A DNA stretch of 64,000 bases from Fen-1258 sp041658245 (GTDB taxonomy: Bacteria > Bacteroidota > Ignavibacteria > Ignavibacteriales > Melioribacteraceae), in the NCBI GenBank assembly GCA_041658245.1, contig JBBAAM010000006.1, positions 1-64,000 on the forward strand, in the 5' to 3' direction. Within the stretch, counting starts at the first letter, position 1; every line of letters begins with the position of its first letter. The position numbers were made by a program, and so were the translations under genes. The notes below the pieces were generated by a model that saw only the letters and a list, made by a program, of their open reading frames with translations, ran no database searches and was not told the DNA's origin. Shown in pieces: positions 1-8,531 of the stretch.

Positions 1-423
1 GAAGATGTATTAAAGGAATTTAAAATCAGCTATGAGACAAGAGTTTTGTCAGCTCATAGAACACCAAAGCAAACTATTCAATTCATTTCTTCAGCAGAAA
101 AGAGAGGGACTAAAGTTTTTATTGCGGGTGCGGGTGGAGCGGCACATTTGGCAGGAGTTGTAGCTGCTCACACTGTAAAGCCGGTAATAGGTGTTCCGAT
201 AATGAGTAAATCATTGAACGGATTGGATTCATTACTATCCATCGTACAAATGCCTCCTGGGATCCCGGTTGCAACTGTAGCAATTGACGGAGCTAAAAAT
301 GCGGCTTTACTTGCTGTTCAAATTCTAGGTACAAACGATAAAATTATTTCTAAAAGTTTTTCGAATTACAAAAAGAAGATGGAAAGAGAAGTTCTTAAAA
401 AAGATAAATTGCTTAAAAGATAA
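1..423 (+). CDS. purE: N5-carboxyaminoimidazole ribonucleotide mutase PurE, 3' part
   Basis: The frame is open from the first base, so the gene starts left of the window; a TTG at 46 is internal, not the start. PurE moves the carboxylate of N5-CAIR to C4 in purine synthesis, in the cytosol. The class I signature SAHRTP lies near the visible start, followed by a Gly/Ala-rich stretch (GAGGAAHLAG) and VIGVP, all typical of the small octameric enzyme. About 140 of roughly 160 residues are visible. It ends two bases before the end of a convergent transporter gene. The other purine gene in the window, purF, is 24 kb away, so purine genes are scattered. Confidence 0.93.
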   Translation, partial: EDVLKEFKISYETRVLSAHRTPKQTIQFISSAEKRGTKVFIAGAGGAAHLAGVVAAHTVKPVIGVPIMSKSLNGLDSLLSIVQMPPGIPVATVAIDGAKNAALLAVQILGTNDKIISKSFSNYKKKMEREVLKKDKLLKR

Positions 424-424
424 A

Positions 425-1441
425 TTAAGATTTAGCAAGCATTTTTCCGTGAGCAACATAAACGGGGTCGCCTATCATTAAGGAAGTATTCCAATTATAA
501 TCAATAGACTTTTCTTCTTTTCTTACTTCGCATTTTTGGTAACTACAAAACTTACAAACATTATCGTTACAATAATCCATATGTATCCTTACACTGCAGT
601 TTGGAAATTCTTCTAACAATTTCTTTTCTATGTAATTTTCTTCTAAATGTGATTCCTTAATTGTAAAGAAATAGGGAAGTAAGAAGTGAAAATCAATTAC
701 CACCATATCTCCGGATTTCCAGAACCTTAAATGGTGTATATCAATCCAAAAATCTTTACGAGTGTTTCTTAGTTTTTCGCTAATTGTTTCCAGCATTTGT
801 TTATCAGTTTCATTCATTAATCCGCCTATAGATTCGCGAATTAATTTATAACCTGTTACTAAAATATTTAGAGCTACTAGAATTGCAATCAACGGATCAA
901 GCAAAAGAAATCCTGTTACTAAAACCAATATTAAACCAATAACTACTCCTATACTTGTATAGGAGTCAGTTAAAACATGTTTTCCATCTGCCGTTAAGGT
1001 TAATGAATTTGTAGATTTTCCTTTTTTTACGAGGTATAATCCTAAGAATAAATTAATCATTCCTGCAAAAGCAATAATTATTGTACCTATGTCGAGACTT
1101 TTTGTTGTTACACCATGGATTAGGTCGTTGATAGCAAAATAGATAATTGTAAAAGCTGCTATGATAATTAAAAGTCCTTCTATTCCGGCTGAGAAAAACT
1201 CAACATTACCATGTCCGTAAAGATGTGATTCATCCGCTGGCTTTGAGCTTAAATAAATACTATAAAGAGCCATAGAAGTTGCAGCGACATGAACAACAGA
1301 TTCTGCTGCATCAGAAAATATTGCGCTTGAGCCGGTTAAGAAATAGGCAGAAATTTTGGCGATAAACATTCCGATTCCTACAGAAAGAGAGAGCCAAGCC
1401 GCTCTTTTCTTATCGCTTAACTGATGATTTGTAGTATCCAT
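425..1441 (-). CDS. Cation diffusion facilitator (CDF) metal efflux transporter
   Basis: Membrane antiporter of the CDF family, which exports divalent metals such as Zn, Mn or Fe in exchange for protons. The first 220 residues contain about six hydrophobic helices; TM2 carries FSDAAESVVH and TM5 carries KHVLTDSYTS, which preserves the family's H-x3-D pair, while the TM2 site has Asp, Glu and His rather than the usual D-x3-D. A cytoplasmic C-terminal domain follows and ends in a Cys-rich tail (five Cys within about 20 residues). I place the start at the ATG at 1441; a TTG at 1465 would add eight residues including two more Cys. The metal cannot be told from sequence. Confidence 0.88.
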   Translation of the reverse strand: MDTTNHQLSDKKRAAWLSLSVGIGMFIAKISAYFLTGSSAIFSDAAESVVHVAATSMALYSIYLSSKPADESHLYGHGNVEFFSAGIEGLLIIIAAFTIIYFAINDLIHGVTTKSLDIGTIIIAFAGMINLFLGLYLVKKGKSTNSLTLTADGKHVLTDSYTSIGVVIGLILVLVTGFLLLDPLIAILVALNILVTGYKLIRESIGGLMNETDKQMLETISEKLRNTRKDFWIDIHHLRFWKSGDMVVIDFHFLLPYFFTIKESHLEENYIEKKLLEEFPNCSVRIHMDYCNDNVCKFCSYQKCEVRKEEKSIDYNWNTSLMIGDPVYVAHGKMLAKS

Positions 1442-1536
1442 AAATCCACAATAATTACAATTCAAAATTAGAAATTAATAAGTATGAATAGCTACGAATA
1501 ATATCAAATATTTTCTTGAGGTAATCTTTAATTATT

Positions 1537-1670
1537 AAATTACCTTACGCAAAATTGTCATTCTGAACGGAGTGAAGAATCTCTACACCTCGATTTCAAA
1601 CTGTTTTGAGATATTTCGCTCCGCTCAATATGACAATTACAATACTTTGCGTAAGGTGAGTTATTAATTT
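1537..1670. repeat. Dispersed palindromic (REP/MITE-like) element, host copy 1
   Basis: Two arms of one family (GTCATTCTGAACGGAGTGAA at 1558-1577 and its imperfect complement around 1615-1636) form a long imperfect hairpin. They are enclosed by a second inverted repeat, TACCTTACGCAAA at 1541-1553 against TTTGCGTAAGGT at 1646-1657. A weak TTATTAA direct repeat flanks the unit. A reading frame of 67 codons across it is an artefact of the palindrome. The rest of the 1442-1827 gap holds no gene I can support; a TATAAT-like box lies at 1780-1785 before the hydrogenase operon but has no clear -35 partner. Confidence 0.75.
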
Positions 1671-1827
1671 GAAATAAGAAGAAAATCATTCTCATACTTA
1701 GGAAACGAGACCTTATCTCGTCAGAAAAAATCAATAAATCAAAGGTATTTATGAATAGCACTAGATTTACTATCTGGCATATAATATGTCATTATACAAA
1801 AGAAATTTGAATAATTGAGAGAAAAAG

Positions 1828-2190
1828 ATGCACAAACATTTTATTAATGAAGAAGCAAACAGAGAGACAAGAGATCTATTCAGTAAAAATAAAATAAGAG
1901 TTTGCCGCGGTATTGTTTGCCATGTTAAAAATTCTGCTAATATTTTACAAGCACTCGAAACTGAACTTGGTATTAAATCAGGGAATACTACAGGTGATAA
2001 ATATTTTACACTCGAAACTGTTGCTTGTAGCGGTGCATGCAGTTTAGCTCCTGTAATAAATGTAAATGAAGATTATTATGGTAGAATTAATGTAAAAGAT
2101 ATACCTAATATTTTGAATAGATATATGACAGATGCAAATGATACTAACGATGAGACATTTTCAATCGAACAGAAAATAAATACTAATTAA
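1828..2190 (+). CDS. Thioredoxin-like [2Fe-2S] ferredoxin (HndB/NuoE C-terminal domain type)
   Basis: Small electron carrier with the thioredoxin-like [2Fe-2S] fold of the NuoE C-terminal half. The four cluster ligands are visible as C-x4-C (VCRGIVC, residues 27-33) and C-x3-C (ACSGAC). It lacks the N-terminal helical domain of full NuoE. It is the first gene of the hydrogenase operon, 19 bases before the receiver gene. In multimeric NAD(P)-linked [FeFe]-hydrogenases (Hnd type) a small [2Fe-2S] subunit of this kind accompanies the NuoE- and NuoF-like subunits, which is the likely role here. The tail after the domain (about 20 residues) is acidic and low in complexity. Confidence 0.82.
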   Translation: MHKHFINEEANRETRDLFSKNKIRVCRGIVCHVKNSANILQALETELGIKSGNTTGDKYFTLETVACSGACSLAPVINVNEDYYGRINVKDIPNILNRYMTDANDTNDETFSIEQKINTN

Positions 2191-2209
2191 AAACAAAGGA
2201 GAATAAGCA

Positions 2210-2593
2210 ATGGAGCTTATAGTTATTATTGATGATGATCCCGATATCCTTGATGTCAGCAGTTTGGTTTTGAAATCGAAAGGTTACGATGTCCTGACTA
2301 CAACTAATCCTAATGATGGTTATAAACTTATTAAAGAAAAAAAACCAAACTTAATTATACTGGACGTAATGATGGATGAACCGGACGATGGATTTTTCTT
2401 AGCTCAAAAACTTAGAAAAGAAAAAGTTACCACACCGATATTAATGTACACTTCTGTTTCAAAAGCTATCGGTTTGGATTTCGGTAAAAATGAAATGGTT
2501 CCTGTTGATGACTTTGTAGAGAAACCGATCTCGCCTGAAGAACTTGTAGAAAAAGTAACTACATTATTGCAAAAAGCGAAGGAGAAAAAATAA
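2210..2593 (+). CDS. Stand-alone response-regulator receiver protein
   Basis: A single CheY-like receiver domain of 127 residues with no output domain. The acidic pocket is D8-D9-D10, the phospho-acceptor is D52 in LIILDVMMD, the switch threonine is T81 (MYTS) and the conserved lysine is K105 (VEKPI). A good ribosome site (AGGAG) precedes the ATG. It lies between the first [2Fe-2S] gene and the NuoE-like gene, so it is made with the hydrogenase. The membrane histidine kinase about 3.7 kb downstream is the obvious partner. Without a DNA-binding domain it must act by protein contact or pass phosphate on. Confidence 0.9.
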   Translation: MELIVIIDDDPDILDVSSLVLKSKGYDVLTTTNPNDGYKLIKEKKPNLIILDVMMDEPDDGFFLAQKLRKEKVTTPILMYTSVSKAIGLDFGKNEMVPVDDFVEKPISPEELVEKVTTLLQKAKEKK

Positions 2594-2617
2594 TGTTAGT
2601 TCTAGAAAAAAAATGCT

Positions 2618-3067
2618 ATGACAGATGAGATAGAAAGATTAGTTGATAAATTCGGCAATAATCGGTCTGCTCTTTTACCTATTCTACAAGAAATTCAGAA
2701 AAAGCATAAACACATTCCGGATTATACTCAGCAAGAGGTAGCGCGTTTATTAGATATACATCCCGTTGAAATCTACAGTGTAATTTCTTTCTACTCATTC
2801 TTAAATACACAACCCAAAGGAAGAAATATTGTCCGCTTATGTCAAACGATTACTTGTGATATGGCTGGTAAGCAAGCTGTTGCAAATGCAATTGAACGTG
2901 AACTCGGAATTAAATTCGGTGAAACAACCAAAGACAATAAATTTACTCTTGAGTATCTAAATTGTCTTGGAATGTGTGACCAGGGTCCGGCATTGCTTAT
3001 CAACGAAAGAGTTTACCCGAAAGTCAATCCTGAAAAAGCGGTTCAAATTCTGAGCGAGGTAAAGTGA
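2618..3067 (+). CDS. NuoE/HndA-like [2Fe-2S] subunit of [FeFe]-hydrogenase
   Basis: Full-length NuoE-type subunit of 149 residues: an N-terminal helical bundle (IERLVDKFGNNRSALLPILQ, conserved IPDYTQQEVARLLDI) and a thioredoxin-like [2Fe-2S] domain with ligands in LCQTITC (C-x4-C) and NCLGMC (C-x3-C). In Complex I and in bifurcating or NADP-reducing hydrogenases this subunit docks on the NuoF-like flavoprotein. The start at 2618 has only a weak ribosome site. Its stop overlaps the ATG of the next gene by one base (TGATG), implying translational coupling. Confidence 0.9.
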   Translation: MTDEIERLVDKFGNNRSALLPILQEIQKKHKHIPDYTQQEVARLLDIHPVEIYSVISFYSFLNTQPKGRNIVRLCQTITCDMAGKQAVANAIERELGIKFGETTKDNKFTLEYLNCLGMCDQGPALLINERVYPKVNPEKAVQILSEVK

Positions 3068-4266
3068 TGGAAAAGAAAATTAGAAAAGGGGTTGTTTTGT
3101 TCTCAGAATACAAAAAGGGGGAAGGCATTAAAAAAGCGATTGCACAATCACGAGAAGATATTCTATTTGAAATTCGAGAATCGAAATTGAAAGGACGCGG
3201 CGGCGCAGGATTTCCAACCGCAACAAAGTGGACTTTAGTTTCTGCTGCTTCTTCGGAAGAAAAATATATTATATGTAATGCAGATGAAGGAGAACCCGGA
3301 ACATTTAAGGATCGTGTACTTCTTCTTGAATATCCGGAATTAGTTTTTGACGGAATGGTTATAGCAGGATATGTTATTGGTGCCAAAACCGGAATAATTT
3401 ACTTACGCGGTGAATATGAATACATGAAAAAGTCTCTTGAAGATTATTTAGAAACTATGAGAGAGGATAATCTGCTTGGGAAAAATATTCTCGGTAAAAA
3501 AGGATTCGACTTTGAAATAATAATCAGAATGGGAAGCGGTGCTTATGTATGCGGAGAAGAAACTGCATTAATAGAATCGCTTGAAGGAAATAGAGGTGAA
3601 GCACGAAACCGTCCTCCATTTCCGGTTACAACAGGATTCTTAGGCAAACCGACAACAGTTAATAATGTAGAGACTCTTGCATCTATTGCACACATCGTTA
3701 CAAAAGGCGGTGAATGGTTTAAAAAGCATGGAACTGATAAATCAACCGGTTCAAAATTATTTTCTGTTTCAGGTGATTGTGAAAATCCGGGAGTGTATGA
3801 ATTACCCTGGGGGACAAAAATTTCTGAACTATTGAAATTAGCTGGCGCAAAAAATACAAAAGCAGTTCAAGTAGGAGGAGCTTCTGGTGTATGTATTCCT
3901 AAATCTCAATTCGAACGCACTCTTGCTTATGAAGATATTGCTACCGGCGGCTCTATAATTATTTTCAATGAAAGCAGAAATATGCTTCACGTTCTAAAAA
4001 ATTTTATAGAATTTTTTGTTGAAGAATCTTGCGGGCAGTGTACACCATGCAGAATTGGAAATGTAAAATTACTTGAAGGCGTTGAGTTGATTGAAAATTC
4101 AAAATATACATTTTCTTATATCAACCAATTGAAAGAACTGGGACGTTCGATGCAAGTTGCTTCGAAATGCGGATTGGGACAATCAAGCCCGAATTCATTT
4201 ATTTCAATTTTAGAAAACTTTAAGGAAGAAATATTCAACGGTAACGGAGGAAATAATGGAAAGTAA
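3067..4266 (+). CDS. NuoF/HndC-like NAD(P)H- and FMN-binding hydrogenase subunit
   Basis: Flavoprotein that passes electrons between NAD(P)H and the Fe-S chain. The nucleotide/FMN motif GRGGAGFPTATKW is near residue 45, followed by NADEGEPG and GAYVCGEETAL; the [4Fe-4S] ligands lie in ESCGQCTPCRIG plus a later Cys in SKCGLGQ. At 399 residues it is the core NuoF length, so it lacks both the N-terminal [2Fe-2S] domain and the C-terminal 2x[4Fe-4S] extension often fused in HndC/HydB proteins; the separate small ferredoxin may replace the former. A GTG at 3064 is an alternative start. It overlaps the catalytic subunit by 11 bases. Confidence 0.92.
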   Translation: MEKKIRKGVVLFSEYKKGEGIKKAIAQSREDILFEIRESKLKGRGGAGFPTATKWTLVSAASSEEKYIICNADEGEPGTFKDRVLLLEYPELVFDGMVIAGYVIGAKTGIIYLRGEYEYMKKSLEDYLETMREDNLLGKNILGKKGFDFEIIIRMGSGAYVCGEETALIESLEGNRGEARNRPPFPVTTGFLGKPTTVNNVETLASIAHIVTKGGEWFKKHGTDKSTGSKLFSVSGDCENPGVYELPWGTKISELLKLAGAKNTKAVQVGGASGVCIPKSQFERTLAYEDIATGGSIIIFNESRNMLHVLKNFIEFFVEESCGQCTPCRIGNVKLLEGVELIENSKYTFSYINQLKELGRSMQVASKCGLGQSSPNSFISILENFKEEIFNGNGGNNGK

Positions 4267-6172
4267 GGATAACTTAAGAGTACCGGGCAGTCAAAAAGCA
4301 TTAGTGATTGAGAAACCAACAGACCTAACTACTATTGGAGGAACTGTTACAGTTGAGATCAATGAAAAAAAAGTTACTGTTCCACTTGGTACAACAATTC
4401 TTGAAGCATGTAAGATATCGGGAGTCAGTATTCCAACTTTATGCAATCATGAAGATTTATGTGTTGCCGGAGTTTGCAGGATTTGTGTTGTTGAAGTAGA
4501 AGGAATGAGAACTCTTCAAGTCTCTTGCGCTTACCCGATTACAGCCCCAATGAAAATAAAAACTTCAACTCCGATGGTAAGAAAAGCACGCAGGCATATA
4601 ATTGATCTTCTTTTAAGCGAACATTATGGTGAATGTTATTCATGTTTCAGAAACGGGAAGTGCGAACTTCAAGCTCTTGCCAAAGAGTATGGTGTTGATA
4701 GTTATACTTTCGGTCACGTTGATAAACCGAAATATGAAATTGATAATTCTTCATACTCTGTAATTCGCGATATGAGTAAATGCGTTCTCTGTAAACGATG
4801 CGTAAGAACTTGTATTGATCTTCAGGAAGTTGGTGTACTTGAAGCTGTAGACCGCGGAGATAAAACACATATAAGCACATTTTTAGATAAACCTCTGAGT
4901 GATGTAATATGTATTAACTGCGGGCAATGTATTAACCGCTGTCCCACTGCTGCGCTCCGAGCAAACGATCCTTCAGATGAAATATGGGCTGCAATAGATG
5001 ATCCAAAGAAACATATAGTAATTCAAACAGCGCCTTCACCGCGTGCTGCCATTGGAGAAGAATTTGGTCTTGGTGCCGGTCATTCTATGACACGTGAACT
5101 CAACACTGCGCTAAGAAGAATCGGTTTTGATAAAGTGTTCGATACAAATTTTACAGCGGATCTAACTATCATTGAAGAGGGAACTGAATTAATTATTCGT
5201 CTCTACAAAGCATTAGTTCAAAAAGAAGCAGTAGCGCTTCCGCAATTTACTTCATGTTCTCCTGGCTGGGTAAAATTTATTGAGCATTACTATCCTGAAT
5301 ATCTTGATAATCTCAGTTCTGCAAAATCTCCTCAGCAAATGTTCGGTACTTTGATAAAAACATTTTATGCAAAGAAAGCCGGAATTGATCCCGCTGATGT
5401 TATCTCTGTTGCAGTAATGCCATGCTCAGCAAAGAAATTTGAATGCAATCGTCCTGAAATGAATAGCAGCGGTTATAAGGATGTTGATTATGGTTTAACT
5501 ACAAGAGAACTTGCCCGTATGATTCGCGAGGCAGGAATTAATTTACCCGAGATGCCAAAGAGTGATTTTGATAACCCCTTCGGTGAAGCATCAGGTGCAG
5601 GATTAATCTTTGGTGCAACAGGCGGTGTTATGGAAGCTGCAATTCGTTCAGTTGTTGAATTTGTTCTCGGTAAAAAAGCAGAAGATATTTTTGAGAAAGC
5701 AAACATCATTCCTCTTCGTGGATTTGATGGGGTTAAATACATGGAAATTTTAATAGGTGATAAAGTTGGTCCTGTTCCGGAAATAATTAAACATCTCGTT
5801 CCTAATTGGGATTGGTTGAAAGGTGCAACATTAAAAATTGCTGTGGCTCATGGAACAGCAAATGCCAAGAAGATAATGGATGATATAAAAGCCGGTGGAA
5901 AATTCTCTGAATGTCATTTCATTGAATTTATGGCTTGTTCGGGAGGATGTCTTGGCGGAGGCGGTCAACCGATTCCTACAACACCTGAGATCCGCAAGTT
6001 AAGAGCAAAAGCAATTTATGCTGAAGATGAATCTTTAGAACTACGTAAGTCTCATGAAAACCCTCATGTAGTTCAGATCTACAAAGAGTTTTTAACAGAA
6101 GGACCATGCGGACATCTTTCTCATAAATTGTTGCATACTCATTACACTAAACGAGGAAGATATATAGCTTAA
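4256..6172 (+). CDS. [FeFe]-hydrogenase catalytic subunit (HydA/HndD type)
   Basis: 638-residue enzyme interconverting protons and H2. Domains in order: plant-type [2Fe-2S] (C63, C74, C77, C91), His-ligated [4Fe-4S] (H123, C127, C130, C136), two [4Fe-4S] ferredoxin sites (C176-C186 and C219-C229), then the H-cluster domain with L1 TSCSPGW (332-338), L2 MPCSAKKFE (388-396) and L3 ACSGGCLGGG (560-569). A small-subunit-like tail with LLHTHY follows. L1 has Ser335 where many enzymes have a second Cys. A GGAGG ribosome site lies just upstream. The maturases HydE/F/G are not in the window. NAD(P)-linked, possibly bifurcating activity is inferred from the subunits. Confidence 0.94.
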   Translation: MESKDNLRVPGSQKALVIEKPTDLTTIGGTVTVEINEKKVTVPLGTTILEACKISGVSIPTLCNHEDLCVAGVCRICVVEVEGMRTLQVSCAYPITAPMKIKTSTPMVRKARRHIIDLLLSEHYGECYSCFRNGKCELQALAKEYGVDSYTFGHVDKPKYEIDNSSYSVIRDMSKCVLCKRCVRTCIDLQEVGVLEAVDRGDKTHISTFLDKPLSDVICINCGQCINRCPTAALRANDPSDEIWAAIDDPKKHIVIQTAPSPRAAIGEEFGLGAGHSMTRELNTALRRIGFDKVFDTNFTADLTIIEEGTELIIRLYKALVQKEAVALPQFTSCSPGWVKFIEHYYPEYLDNLSSAKSPQQMFGTLIKTFYAKKAGIDPADVISVAVMPCSAKKFECNRPEMNSSGYKDVDYGLTTRELARMIREAGINLPEMPKSDFDNPFGEASGAGLIFGATGGVMEAAIRSVVEFVLGKKAEDIFEKANIIPLRGFDGVKYMEILIGDKVGPVPEIIKHLVPNWDWLKGATLKIAVAHGTANAKKIMDDIKAGGKFSECHFIEFMACSGGCLGGGGQPIPTTPEIRKLRAKAIYAEDESLELRKSHENPHVVQIYKEFLTEGPCGHLSHKLLHTHYTKRGRYIA

Positions 6173-6283
6173 GTATTTAAGTATGGTTCGTTTTTCTGAA
6201 CACTACATTAAGAAAATAATTATAGTATATTTAAACCAAGGTACTTTTAGATTGATTTCGGTTAAAATATTCGGATTATATAA

Positions 6284-7744
6284 ATGTTACCTTTAATTCC
6301 TGAATGGGCACATCATTACGGTGAATTTTGGAGAGCTATTAGAGTTCGTAATTTATGGTTCATTAGACTCCGATATTTTGCTGCATTAATTCTTTGCGGA
6401 TTTTTTTTGATTGGAGAATTTCTTCTTGATCTTAATTTCTCAGAAGAACAAATAATTGCAATACTCAGCATTTCATTTCTAATTTTAATCTACAACATTG
6501 TTATTCATTCAACTCGTAATTATGCAGGGAGCGAACCAAATAAATTTAATTGTCTGCATCTTTCACTGATACAGATGATCCTCGATCTTACCGTATTAAT
6601 GGTATTAGTTTATTATACTGGGTTGATCGAATCCCCACTTTATTTATTCTTTGTTTTTCATATGATCATTGGAAGTATGGTCCTTCCCGGTTACATTGTA
6701 TATATAACGGCTGGATTGATCAGTTTCTCTTTTACTATTCTTGCATTGCTACAACGATTACATTCTATAAAAAATCATTTCATTTCTGGACTTTATGTGG
6801 GTTCACAACCGCATACTCTAACGTATGATATATTGTTCATAATTATTTTTACACTAATGCTGTTTATTTCAGTTTACATAGCGAACAGAATAGCTCATCA
6901 ACTTTACAGAAGGGAACAGCAATTACGAACATCACTTGAAAAGCTTAACGAAGCCGAGATTACAAAACAAAAATATACTATTGGTGTAGTCCATGAAATA
7001 AAAACACCTATTACAGCTGTTCATTCGATTTTAGAATTAATTCACAAAGGATTTGTCGGACCGATCAGTGACTTAGTAGATCAAAAAATTAAACGTGCGG
7101 AAATACGAACAGAGGAAGCGCTTGAACTTATCAACGATATTCTGAAAATATCAAAACTAAAATTGCTTGAGATAAAATTATCGGACGAGATAAATATTAG
7201 CGAGTTTATAGAAAAGGTGATTGATAATTTCATGGAATCTGCAAAAGATAAATCTATTAATTTATTTTTTACGAATAAAAGTGAGAAACAATTAGTTGTT
7301 AAGTCAGATAAAATATTGTTCGAGCTGGTAATCTCAAACCTTATTGCAAATTCTATAAAATATGTAAGAGAAGGTGGAATAGTAGAAGTTAGTACAAATG
7401 ATTTAAGAGATAAATATTCAATCGAAGTATCTGATAATGGGATTGGTATTCCTCAAGTTGAATCGAAGAAAATATTTGAACAATTTTATAGAGCATCAAA
7501 CATTGACAAAAAAGTTCATGAAGGTACCGGTATGGGATTAGCAATTGTTAAAGAGATAGTTGAAAAATTAGGAGGTGAGATTAAAGTTACAAGTCCCTCA
7601 CACCTAAGTGAAGAAGGAAAACCGGGTACTAGTTTTGAAATATTACTTCCGTATAAAATTAAACAATCAGCTTACGATATTTTTGAAGTTAACAATGAGG
7701 ATTACTTAAAAAACAAAAATAATTTTTATGATAATGCTGTTTAG
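6284..7744 (+). CDS. Membrane sensor histidine kinase
   Basis: 486 residues: about six transmembrane helices within residues 30-200 and almost no extracytoplasmic loop, then a HisKA domain with the phospho-acceptor H237 (VVHEIKTPI) and a HATPase domain with N box (NLIANSIKY), G1 (DNGIGIP) and G2 (GTGMGLAI). The sensor part has no PAS or HAMP domain, so the signal may be sensed in the membrane (quinone or redox state, ion gradient); that is inference. It starts 111 bases after the hydrogenase gene, same strand, and is the likely partner of the receiver at 2210. Its last 56 bases overlap convergent ispE. Confidence 0.92.
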   Translation: MLPLIPEWAHHYGEFWRAIRVRNLWFIRLRYFAALILCGFFLIGEFLLDLNFSEEQIIAILSISFLILIYNIVIHSTRNYAGSEPNKFNCLHLSLIQMILDLTVLMVLVYYTGLIESPLYLFFVFHMIIGSMVLPGYIVYITAGLISFSFTILALLQRLHSIKNHFISGLYVGSQPHTLTYDILFIIIFTLMLFISVYIANRIAHQLYRREQQLRTSLEKLNEAEITKQKYTIGVVHEIKTPITAVHSILELIHKGFVGPISDLVDQKIKRAEIRTEEALELINDILKISKLKLLEIKLSDEINISEFIEKVIDNFMESAKDKSINLFFTNKSEKQLVVKSDKILFELVISNLIANSIKYVREGGIVEVSTNDLRDKYSIEVSDNGIGIPQVESKKIFEQFYRASNIDKKVHEGTGMGLAIVKEIVEKLGGEIKVTSPSHLSEEGKPGTSFEILLPYKIKQSAYDIFEVNNEDYLKNKNNFYDNAV

Positions 7745-8531
7745 CTATTTCTGCAGAATTCAAATTCGGATAAATTCCATAAACTGAAGAACCACTTCCG
7801 GACATTAAAGAAAAAAGCGCCCCGTCTTGATATAACTTTAATTTAATATTTTCGATTTCCGGATACTTTCTAAAAACAAACTTCTCAAAATCATTTCTCA
7901 CTCTCGATCTTACTAAATGATAGTTTAATTTTTCATTTTCTATCAGAGAATGGAAATCAGTAATTAAATAATTAGGAGAAATGTTTTGAAATGCTTCTTT
8001 AGTAGAAATATTAATCCTAGGATAAACAATTAGTATTGGTTCAGTTATTTCAAGATCATTATACTCTAGTATTTCACCGCGGGAAGTTCCGATAGCAGGT
8101 TTAGATTTAATAAAGAACGGTACATCAGAGCCAAGTTGCAAAGACAATTCATTTAATTTATTATAATCTAATCCTAGTTGGAACATTTCATTTAGAGAAA
8201 TCAAAGTTGCAGCAGCATCAGAACTTCCTCCGCCAAGTCCCGCTTGAGACGGAATATTCTTCTCTAAATTTATTTTTACATTTATTTTCTTTCCGGATAT
8301 TTTTTCTAAAAGATTCTTTGCTTTTACAACTAGATTCGAATCATCGTTAGGGACTGTATTAGTATTACACTTAAAATCGAATTGATCAGACATTTCAAAT
8401 GTTAATACATCATAAAGATCAACGATAGGGTAGAAGAGAGTGGAAAGATTATGGAAATCATCTTTTCTTTTTTCCAGGATATTCAAACCGATATTTATCT
8501 TCGCCGGCGCTTTAATTTTTATATACTTCAT
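7689..8531 (-). CDS. ispE: 4-diphosphocytidyl-2-C-methyl-D-erythritol kinase IspE
   Basis: GHMP-family kinase of the non-mevalonate (MEP) isoprenoid pathway. The N-terminal APAKINIGLNI and the ATP-binding loop PSQAGLGGGSSDAAATL (about residues 95-111) are diagnostic, and the C-terminal MSGSGSSVYGIY matches GHMP motif 3. 280 residues is normal length. It overlaps the upstream methyltransferase-like gene by 20 bases, so both are on one transcript. The 3' end is embedded in the convergent histidine kinase gene. Confidence 0.94.
   Translation of the reverse strand: MKYIKIKAPAKINIGLNILEKRKDDFHNLSTLFYPIVDLYDVLTFEMSDQFDFKCNTNTVPNDDSNLVVKAKNLLEKISGKKINVKINLEKNIPSQAGLGGGSSDAAATLISLNEMFQLGLDYNKLNELSLQLGSDVPFFIKSKPAIGTSRGEILEYNDLEITEPILIVYPRINISTKEAFQNISPNYLITDFHSLIENEKLNYHLVRSRVRNDFEKFVFRKYPEIENIKLKLYQDGALFSLMSGSGSSVYGIYPNLNSAEIAKQHYHKNYFCFLSNPHC

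Noticed and set aside
1558..1761. A 67-codon minus-strand frame reading CHIERSEISQ
   Set aside because: It is the translation of the dispersed palindrome at 1537-1670, with no ribosome site or protein-like composition outside the repeat.
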